Part shown: positions 58,806 through 64,000 of the stretch, piece after piece
Position numbering within the stretch: the first letter of the stretch is position 1
Layout: each line of letters opens with the position of its first letter
NCBI GenBank assembly: GCA_034421015.1
Contig: DAOUKT010000013.1
Span: 8,514-72,513, forward strand
Source of the DNA: DAOUJW01 sp034421015
Lineage (GTDB): Bacteria > Chloroflexota > Dehalococcoidia > Lucifugimonadales > UBA2985
Direction: 5' to 3'
Length of the DNA: 64,000 nucleotides
Program-made: the position numbers and the translations under genes
The notes under the pieces: generated by a model
Database searches by the model: none
Told to the model about the DNA's origin: nothing
What the model saw: only the letters and a program-made list of their open reading frames with translations

Positions 58806-59129
58806 ATGGTGAACGCAAACTCTGCTACCCAGACACAGCTTCGTCGCTCTGTGCCGGCGCTCCACGCCATCATCCTCATAACCCTCGCCTCGCTGCCGAC
58901 TGCGGGCGGTGACGTAGTGCAACCGCAGGCTGTCCCGGACAACTTGGATCTCAACCCTCGGGGCGTCAAATCTGGCGACAGCTTCCGGCTCCTGTTCAAT
59001 ACCACCGGCATCCCGGACTGCAATCAATCCATGCGGGACTCCGCGACCGTTCGGGGGCAATGGGAAATGGAACTAGCACATCCAAAATACCCAGCTACAG
59101 GCCCCGCCAGACTTAGATTCAGGGAGTAG
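58806..59129 (+). pseudogene. Truncated secreted surface-protein module
   Basis: 107 residues with a signal peptide (RRSVPALHAIILITLASLPTAGG) and the segment VPDNLDLNPRGVKSGDSFRLLFNTT. The GDSFRLLF(V/N)T block occurs at the start of large Chloroflexota surface proteins of several hundred residues, as far as I recall. Here the frame loses that similarity after about residue 68 and stops soon after. Probably a 5' remnant of such a gene; it could also be a short secreted protein. Confidence 0.5.
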
Positions 59130-59131
59130 TA

Positions 59132-59224
59132 ATGGTTCAGATGCGATGGGTTGTGTGCGCGGCTATAGGTGGGGTTGTTGTGGCAATCCTGGTGGATGTG
59201 ATGCAGAGGAGGAAGGAGGACTAG
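59132..59224 (+). CDS. 30-residue single-helix membrane microprotein
   Basis: MVQMRWVVCAAIGGVVVAI followed by LVDVMQRRKED: one hydrophobic helix and a charged tail, ATG six bases after AGGGAG. It starts 2 bases after the preceding stop and ends 2 bases before the next TTG start, so it sits in a possible operon of tiny genes. No family is recognised. Confidence 0.45.
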   Translation: MVQMRWVVCAAIGGVVVAILVDVMQRRKED

Positions 59225-59226
59225 CT

Positions 59227-59457
59227 TTGGTCGTTAAGAGCGGGTTCAGCTGTCCAGTCTGCGGTTCGGAGGGCAACATTTACGGAGACGCATTCAAGAC
59301 TTTGCGCGCTCTCTTGCTTCACATCGTCGTCAAGGCGGACAGCGAAGACGCGAGCAGCGCTCCGCACCGGCAGTGGGTCTGGGACCGGCTCATTCCCATG
59401 CTGGAGGGAGGCGAAGAGCACTGTAGAGCCATTCACGGTGAGCCTGGTTCGACGTAG
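59227..59457 (+). CDS. Small zinc-finger-like protein
   Basis: 76 residues from a TTG placed six bases after GGAGGA. FSCPVCGSEGNIYGDAFKTLRALLLHIV at the N-terminus and EEHCRAIH at the end give a CxxC...H...C...H arrangement able to bind zinc, a C2H2-like layout. The ribosome-binding site and the tight spacing support it. Function unknown. Confidence 0.5.
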   Translation: MVVKSGFSCPVCGSEGNIYGDAFKTLRALLLHIVVKADSEDASSAPHRQWVWDRLIPMLEGGEEHCRAIHGEPGST

Positions 59458-59497
59458 TGGCCACGAGGAGAGACATGAGCAGGAATGCGCAGCTGCG

Positions 59498-59674
59498 ATG
59501 ACCCCAAATCGCACGACCAGTGCCTCTCCCTATCACAGCACGTGGCCCGTGTGCCGCTGTCTGGGCCACAACGCCTCTGGGAGACCAATATTGGGGCCTT
59601 CCATTGCATTCAGCGACATCGTCCTGGTTCTTGCGCTGGCCATCGGCGACGGCGTGTACTTCCTGAGAGGCTAG
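59498..59674 (+). CDS. Possible small membrane protein
   Basis: 58 residues, MTPNRTTSASPYHSTW at the start and one helix at the end (IAFSDIVLVLALAIGDGVYFL). No good ribosome-binding site; kept only because it fits the run of small plus-strand genes. Confidence 0.25.
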   Translation: MTPNRTTSASPYHSTWPVCRCLGHNASGRPILGPSIAFSDIVLVLALAIGDGVYFLRG

Positions 59675-59687
59675 CGGGGAAAGGGAC

Positions 59688-60137
59688 ATGAGAGTTGTCA
59701 GCAGAATAGCGCTTGTGGTGGCAATAGCCATAGGGTTCTGGATGATCCTAATTGGCACTGTCGTCATCCAAATGGGGTACGACGCCCGGGACCGGATCCG
59801 GAGTGCCCTCGCCAAGGAGCTGATCATCACCAGCCGGGATGCCTCCATACCAGGCATCCCGGTCGAGGACGTCGAGACTGCCCGGGCCCAGCATGAAGTC
59901 ATTGAGGACCACGCCTACGGGCGCTTCGGCCCCTACACCGGCATGGAGAGGAACGATCCCAACCGGGAGACGTACCTCAATGGTCTGATCCTCAGGAACA
60001 CCCTCAATCTGGCCATCCTGGGTTTCGGAGTAGCCGACATGGCCATCGGTCTGGGGGCCGTGACCATCTTACTCGGCGTGATCATGATCTTGATGACCAT
60101 CCCTGTACAACTGCTGCTCACGAGAGCATGGAGATAG
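59688..60137 (+). CDS. Two- to three-helix membrane protein, unknown
   Basis: 149 residues, ATG after GGGAAAGGGAC. An N-terminal helix (IALVVAIAIGFWMILIGTVVIQM), a hydrophilic segment of about 75 residues (DARDRIRSALAKELIITSRDASIPGIPVEDVETARAQHEVIEDH), and C-terminal hydrophobic stretch (TLNLAILGFGVADMAIGLGAVTILLGVIMILMTIPVQLLL). The loop probably faces the outside. No family is recognised; good ribosome-binding site and sound codon use make it the most convincing of the small genes. Confidence 0.6.
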   Translation: MRVVSRIALVVAIAIGFWMILIGTVVIQMGYDARDRIRSALAKELIITSRDASIPGIPVEDVETARAQHEVIEDHAYGRFGPYTGMERNDPNRETYLNGLILRNTLNLAILGFGVADMAIGLGAVTILLGVIMILMTIPVQLLLTRAWR

Positions 60138-60241
60138 GAGCGCCGTTCGAGATGGCGATAGGCACAAAAGGCTTTTCGGTAGCCGTCGGCATCTCTTTCC
60201 TCAACGTCAGCGAATGCATTGAGTGATATAGGGGGAGAACA

Positions 60242-60406
60242 ATGGCCAGAACTAGGCCTTGGCACTCGGTCCTGTCCTACTTCTATCACGTCTGCACCGA
60301 GTGCAATGCGGGCAAAGACATCGCACCGAGGAACCGGAGAGAGGGCACCGGCAACAGGCGGCTTTGCGATGAATGTGAGGACCTGATCAGACGAGGGGAA
60401 TGCTAG
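60242..60406 (+). CDS. 54-residue zinc-ribbon microprotein
   Basis: Two CxxC pairs, HVCTECNAGKDI and LCDECEDLIRRGEC, spaced by 22 residues, with GGGGGAG five bases before the ATG. The layout is a treble-clef or zinc-ribbon type. It may bind nucleic acid or protein; nothing more can be said. Confidence 0.5.
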   Translation: MARTRPWHSVLSYFYHVCTECNAGKDIAPRNRREGTGNRRLCDECEDLIRRGEC

Positions 60407-60476
60407 GCGGCAAAAAAATGAGACGGGCACTCCTGACCCTGGCGGTGTTGCCCCTCGAGGCCCTCTGCCCCAAGAG

Positions 60477-60764
60477 TTAAACGAATCCCTGGTCAAGGTC
60501 GCGGCCGAAGACCGAGTGGGTTTCAGCCGGAGCAGCCAGGTCAGGAACTAACGTAGTTTCCAGCGCCATCGAGTGCGTGGGAAAACCGGCAGTGGAGGAA
60601 TCCATAGCGGGGCTCTGCGGGCCCTGTGGCCTGAGTAAGCTCCACCAGACTAACAATCCAACTGTTGCCGCAAGGACTCCCAATACCAATGCAGCAAACC
60701 ACCTGCGGCGTTTTGGAGTGCCGGTCTTAGTCGTCTTTCGCACTACCCTTATGTATCTGTCCAT
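60477..60764 (-). CDS. Possible single-helix membrane protein
   Basis: 95 residues with a basic N-terminus (RVVRKTTKTGTPKRRRW), one helix (FAALVLGVLAATVGLLVWWSLL) and a hydrophilic tail. No clear ribosome-binding site. Orientation is opposite to the small genes on its left. Confidence 0.35.
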   Translation of the reverse strand: MDRYIRVVRKTTKTGTPKRRRWFAALVLGVLAATVGLLVWWSLLRPQGPQSPAMDSSTAGFPTHSMALETTLVPDLAAPAETHSVFGRDLDQGFV

Positions 60765-60792
60765 TTCAAATTACAGAGCGCAGACACATTCG

Positions 60793-61050
60793 TTATTCGG
60801 GCTGGTCCATCAGGCCGGGCGTCGCCCTGGTGGTCTTTGACCAGTGACCGCCCGTGATGTTTCCATCCACGACGTTGACCCTCGGGTCCCCAGCAGTGGC
60901 GACGAGGTCTCGGCCGTATGACCAAGGGCTCTCTCCCCATTCATCGCTCTGTCCAATCGAAATGCCCCAGATCTTGAGGTTGGGAGGGATCTGTTCTGAC
61001 CTCTTGCGCCGCCGGCAAGAATAACAAGGCAATCGTAGTCGCCTGTTCAT
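60793..61050 (-). CDS. Doubtful small open frame
   Basis: 85 residues including PCYSCRRRKRSEQIPPNLKI and WGISIGQSDEWGESPW. No ribosome-binding site and no family. It follows the microprotein chain at 61106-61610 on the same strand, which is the only argument for it. Confidence 0.2.
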   Translation of the reverse strand: MNRRLRLPCYSCRRRKRSEQIPPNLKIWGISIGQSDEWGESPWSYGRDLVATAGDPRVNVVDGNITGGHWSKTTRATPGLMDQPE

Positions 61051-61105
61051 GAGTCAAGGTCAAGGAGCTGCTCGGCCATTCGCCGGCAGGGTCGTTGTAC
61101 CCAGG

Positions 61106-61231
61106 TCACATATATCGGGTGTGGCATGTGACGCGGTTGCCCTGCCAGTCTGCCAGCGGGACGCTGTGATCGTTCCGGAAAAAGTACGAATTCTCCGACA
61201 CGTCTGTTTCTGAGTCTATATCTTGTCCCAT
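61106..61231 (-). CDS. 41-residue microprotein
   Basis: MGQDIDSETDVSENSYFFRN, then DHSVPLADWQGNRVTCHTRYM. The ATG lies inside the end of the preceding 27-residue gene (16-base overlap). Hydrophilic, acidic N-terminus. Support is limited to its place in the overlapping chain. Confidence 0.3.
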   Translation of the reverse strand: MGQDIDSETDVSENSYFFRNDHSVPLADWQGNRVTCHTRYM

Positions 61232-61299
61232 CTCTTCAGGACATAGGCGATCCCGACCGCTCCAGCTACAATCAGTATTCCAGGTATGACTCTGCTCAT
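61216..61299 (-). CDS. 27-residue single-helix membrane microprotein
   Basis: MSRVIPGILIVAGAVGIAY followed by VLKRWDKI: a lone hydrophobic helix with a positive C-terminus. The ATG overlaps the stop of the 104-residue gene as ATGA (61296-61299), with gaggag just upstream. Translational coupling of this precision is unlikely by chance together with the good upstream gene. Confidence 0.45.
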   Translation of the reverse strand: MSRVIPGILIVAGAVGIAYVLKRWDKI

Positions 61300-61610
61300 G
61301 GCTCCTCCCTCAATATCAGGCATTCGGCACAATGGCGAAGCTTAAAACCCCTGCCTCTGGTCACCCATTCGGCAGCCCACTCAGCGCTCACCATCGTAGC
61401 AAACCTGACCATGTGGAATATCTGGGGTGGAAAGCAGCCTGCTACTCCTCCATGCTGGCCGACGAACTCGCAGTCCTCGATATGAACCTTCGCAACTTGA
61501 GTCTTCAGGTCGATGACCACTATGTACGCCCTGCCCTCCTCAGGCCTGTTGCTCTCCAAGGCGAACTGGATCTGGTCATCCAATGGAGTGCGAACAACGC
61601 TATTGTTCAT
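61296..61610 (-). CDS. 104-residue protein, unknown, head of a microprotein chain
   Basis: ATG preceded by GGGGAGG at the right distance. DQIQFALESNRPEEGRAYIVVIDLKTQVAKVHIEDCEF looks like a beta-alpha-beta soluble domain. CAECLI near the end could be half of a metal site. I do not recognise the family. The stop overlaps the start of the small membrane gene. Confidence 0.5.
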   Translation of the reverse strand: MNNSVVRTPLDDQIQFALESNRPEEGRAYIVVIDLKTQVAKVHIEDCEFVGQHGGVAGCFPPQIFHMVRFATMVSAEWAAEWVTRGRGFKLRHCAECLILREEP

Positions 61611-62148
61611 TTGTCCTCCCCACTAAAGTCCCGCCCCATCCCTGCTCTCCATTCTGACCGTCTCTGCGCGGTCACTCCGGAGGCGCCGTGGCAATGCGGG
61701 CAACGAGATACTGGTCCAGCCGCGAGGGACAGAGAGGCCTCCGGTAGGCAAAGCGACCGCGGCGTGACCGAACACAACAGGCAACGCGCCAAGAATCTCT
61801 GACACGGCGCCCGACAGCCTGGCTGGCGTGGGTCCCATTCCGACACCGACAACAGGTTTGCGTGTCAACCTTGGGGAGTTCATTGAGGAAGGGAGGTCTT
61901 CCTGTATTCCAGGAATTGCCAGTGGGTGAACGCTCGGCAATGGATGCCTGTCTCGCTGCCCGGTCCCTTCGGGGCCCCTCATTGATGTGGAGGTTGGCAT
62001 CGCTCCCCAACGCGCGAACCACTGACGCGACAAGGCAATCTGCCGTCCAGTGTCATGAGTCACTCTCGACATCAGGCACTCCTCCTGATGGATCGCATGT
62101 TGAATGCTCGGACTCTGTAACCCCTCCGGCGAGCTCTTACAGACGACG
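61611..62148. other. Gap without a supported gene
   Basis: A 189-residue frame is open on the minus strand (61623-62192) but it runs through the hairpin at 62149-62193 and has no ribosome-binding site or family. Nothing else is seen. Confidence 0.5.
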
Positions 62149-62193
62149 GTTGGGGCATGGGATAGGGGTTCGACCCCTTTACCATGCCCCAAC
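62149..62193 (-). terminator. Long double hairpin downstream of the surface-protein gene
   Basis: Outer perfect 12-bp arms gttggggcatgg (62149-62160) and ccatgccccaac (62182-62193), with an inner agggg/cccct stem around ttcga. It begins 14 bases after the stop of the minus-strand surface gene. No T-run follows, so it may act as a processing or stability element rather than a simple terminator. Confidence 0.5.
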
Positions 62194-62206
62194 TGTCAAA
62201 CGTTGT

Positions 62207-64000
62207 CTATCCCCGTGACCGTATGAAGAGTATCCCACCTCCCACCAACGCTAGCGCAACTACTATGACTATCAGCAGAACCACTCCTACTGGGAATGCG
62301 CCTTCCTCTTCCGGCGGTACCGGAGTAGGAGCTGCAACCGTTGGCGTTGCGACTGGTGGGACCGCAGTGTCCGTCGGCATTGGCGTGGCCGTGGGCTCCG
62401 GTTCCGCCGTTGGCGCGACCGTGGGCGCCGCCGTCGGCATGGCCGTCGGAGCTGTCGTCGGCATGGCCGTGGGCGCTGTCGTCGGCGTAGCCGTGGGCGC
62501 CGCCGTTGGCGTGGCCGTGGGCGCCGTCGTTGGCGTGGCCGTGGGCGCTGCCGTCGGCGTAGCCGTGGGCTCCATCGTCGGAGCTGGCGTGGCCGTGGGC
62601 GCCTCCGTCGGGACCGGCGTGGCCGTGGGCTCCGGCGTCGGTGTGCTTTCGTCCTCCACGTCCGTTACCGTCACCTCTACCAGAATTGTGTCGGAGAGCC
62701 GATCAGAGTCCGTTGCCCCGACCTCCACAAGGTAGACGTTGTCTGCGCCTGCATCTGCCGGGTTCTCAAAGTCCGGCGCAGTTCTGAAAGCCAGCGCGCC
62801 GTTCTCAGCGCCAATCTCAAACCTGGCGGCGTCGAACCCACCTGTGATGCTCCAGGTTACCCGTCGGCCGTCGACCACTGCCAGGGTGGCGACCGCTGTG
62901 CCATTCTCAGGCACGCTGAATCTCTCCCGGACGCCACCGGCGATTATCGGGGGATTGCTCGGCGTGGCCGTGGGCTGCGGCGGGGCTGGAGTGGGTGCGA
63001 CGCCTCCACCGCCTCCACCGCCTCCACCGCCTCCACCGCCGCCGCCTGTCGATGGCGTCCTGACAGTTATGCTGGACTGACCGCCTACACCCGTATCAGC
63101 CAGGTCACTGTCCCTGAAGGTCCCTACAAATGGGTAGGTTCCGGTCGAGCCGGGCGCAGTAACCGTATAGGTGAATGACGTGTCGGATTGCAGCGTGAAC
63201 CTGATTACCTGGCCTCTGCTGGTATCCACCTGGCTGTCGTCCAGGCTGGAGGACACGTAGGTGAAGCCCGTGGGGAGCGTCTCAGTGAGACGCCCGAAGC
63301 CTCCGTAGTTGTTGGCAGTGATCCTCACCGTGACCGTCCCGTTTGGGCTCACCTGGGAAGGGGAGAAGGAGCGGGAAGCAGGCCCCGCCGGGAGCTGGAC
63401 AGTCACCGTGCTGGCGCCGCTGACCACAGGATCGTCCATCCCGGGACCTATCCTCAAAGTACCGGAGAAGTTATAGACACCCGCCGTAGCAGGCGCGGTG
63501 ACGATGTACGTGAAGGGAGATGTCACCTCAAACAGGGTGAACCTGACCTCCTGGCCGTTGACCGTGACATTTTCTGTTGGAACGCTGCTGGACACGTAAG
63601 AGAACCCGGACGGCAGCGTCTCCGTGATCCGCCCGGTGTCGCCCGCGCCAGAGAACCTTATCGTCACCGTCACGTCATCGCCCGTGTCCACGTTTGCATT
63701 GTCAAACGCCCGGCTCGCGCTGCCTGCTCCCATAGCCTGCGCGGCCTGGACCGTTACGCGGGAAGCCCCGGTAAGCCTATGGTCCATCCCGGGGCCGGTC
63801 CTCAACATACCGGAGAAGTCATGGGGCCCCGCCGTATCAGACGCGGTCACGGTGTACGTGAAGGGAGACGTTACTCCAAAGAGGGAAAATCTGACCTCCT
63901 GGCCGTTGACCGTGACATTTTCGTCTTCAACGCTGCTGGACACGTAAGAGAACCCTGCCGGCAGCGTCTCCGTGATCCGTGCGGTCTGCCCCTGGTTGGC
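62207..64000 (-). CDS. Stalked cell-surface protein with DUF11-like and cadherin-like repeats (5' truncated by window)
   Basis: The frame is open to the window end. From the N-terminal side: at least three tandem DUF11-like domains of about 115 residues (each with ITETLPSGFSYVSSS, VRFTLFEVTSPFTYIVTAP and YNFSGTLRIGPGMDDP), a run of about 14 glycines, a cadherin-like domain (RFSVPENGTAVATLAVVDGRRVTWSITGG...FENPADAGADNVYLVEVGATD), a long stalk of PTATPT(A/T)APTA units, one helix (PVGVVLLIVIVVALALVGGGILFI), and RSRG at the end. It would be an extracellular anchored adhesin-like protein. Same stalk and anchor design as the gene at 1-2679. Confidence 0.85.
   Translation of the reverse strand, partial: ANQGQTARITETLPAGFSYVSSSVEDENVTVNGQEVRFSLFGVTSPFTYTVTASDTAGPHDFSGMLRTGPGMDHRLTGASRVTVQAAQAMGAGSASRAFDNANVDTGDDVTVTIRFSGAGDTGRITETLPSGFSYVSSSVPTENVTVNGQEVRFTLFEVTSPFTYIVTAPATAGVYNFSGTLRIGPGMDDPVVSGASTVTVQLPAGPASRSFSPSQVSPNGTVTVRITANNYGGFGRLTETLPTGFTYVSSSLDDSQVDTSRGQVIRFTLQSDTSFTYTVTAPGSTGTYPFVGTFRDSDLADTGVGGQSSITVRTPSTGGGGGGGGGGGGGGGVAPTPAPPQPTATPSNPPIIAGGVRERFSVPENGTAVATLAVVDGRRVTWSITGGFDAARFEIGAENGALAFRTAPDFENPADAGADNVYLVEVGATDSDRLSDTILVEVTVTDVEDESTPTPEPTATPVPTEAPTATPAPTMEPTATPTAAPTATPTTAPTATPTAAPTATPTTAPTAMPTTAPTAMPTAAPTVAPTAEPEPTATPMPTDTAVPPVATPTVAAPTPVPPEEEGAFPVGVVLLIVIVVALALVGGGILFIRSRG
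62377..62645. repeat. In-gene tandem repeat encoding the PTATPTA stalk
   Basis: About twenty imperfect 12-bp units built on gt(c/t)ggcgt(g/a)gccgtgggc encode alternating PTATPTAA and PTATPTTA. Such arrays change length readily, so stalk length may vary between strains. Confidence 0.85.
63001..63048. repeat. Glycine-tract trinucleotide repeat
   Basis: Repeated ccaccgcct units (plus strand) encode an uninterrupted glycine run between the DUF11-like repeats and the cadherin-like domain, probably a flexible linker. Confidence 0.85.
63254..63990. repeat. Long direct repeats of about 345 bp encoding DUF11-like domains
   Basis: The block cacgtaagagaaccc...ggcagcgtctccgtgatccg recurs at 63254 (diverged), 63594 and 63941, a spacing of 340 and 347 bases. 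The two copies nearest the window end are the most similar, pointing to recent duplication. Confidence 0.85.

Noticed and set aside
61623..62192. 189-residue minus-strand frame
   Set aside because: It begins within the hairpin at 62149-62193, has no ribosome-binding site and an irregular composition.
62149..62193. Possible tRNA because of ggggttcgacccc
   Set aside because: The loop is five, not seven bases, and no acceptor, D or anticodon arms are found at the required distances; it is a nested hairpin.
62149..62193. Possible integron attC site
   Set aside because: The outer ends do not match the RYYYAAC/GTTRRRY cores and there is no integrase or cassette array.

Overview
The window looks like a chromosomal segment of a GC-rich Chloroflexota bacterium, most likely Dehalococcoidia (SAR202-like). 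This placement is an inference. It rests on surface proteins with Thr/Pro 'PTATP' stalks and a C-terminal membrane anchor, an EF-P whose tip loop reads HTKMQQRAP, an ADP-forming acyl-CoA synthetase pair, and a very high density of short palindromic dispersed repeats. No rRNA, tRNA or CRISPR array was found. The window cuts a surface-protein gene at each end.

Layout: 1-2.7 kb is the 3' part of a surface protein, followed by a strong terminator and a palindrome cluster. 3.3-15.4 kb is a minus-strand housekeeping block: formyltransferase, PHP phosphoesterase, xseB, xseA, efp, pepP, aroQ, a Xer recombinase, topA, dprA, and then an arsenic operon (ArsR-ArsC fusion, aquaglyceroporin, ArsC) behind a very clear promoter/operator. 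15.9-18.0 kb encodes a two-subunit acyl-CoA synthetase. 18.4-23.8 kb is the cdsA-dxr-rseP-(enoyl-CoA hydratase)-ispG isoprenoid/envelope block. 23.9-26.9 kb is a lower-GC accessory insert (FRG-TPR protein, LRR surface protein, PH-domain membrane protein). 26.9-30.1 kb holds a YyaL-type protein and an APH-like kinase. 30.2-35.6 kb is coaE, a MoxR/CbbQ AAA ATPase, a Nudix hydrolase and a giant CbbO/NorD-like VWA protein. 35.6-42.2 kb is a minus-strand operon of an ABC transporter with GldG-like and DUF4340 partners, cinA and a WD40 propeller. 42.4-47.0 kb has a VapBC pair, nnrD/E, acpS, metF and folD. 47-53 kb carries an oxidoreductase, hydrolases and an AMP-ligase/ACP/PlsC fusion.

53-62.2 kb is a different, lower-GC accessory region with sparse coding. 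It contains an HTH remnant, a tightly coupled three-gene cassette headed by a TIGR04255-type protein (the best candidate here for an undescribed system), a membrane-anchored hydrolase, a frameshifted HNH nuclease, a truncated surface protein and a string of microproteins with good ribosome-binding sites. The window ends in another stalked surface protein on the minus strand.

The intergenic repeats form at least four palindromic families, and two larger MITE-like elements sit inside the loops of 20-bp palindromes with apparent 4-bp target duplications. One palindrome family has extended the xseA reading frame. All coordinates and motifs were read by eye from the sequence. Family names are recognition calls, not search results.
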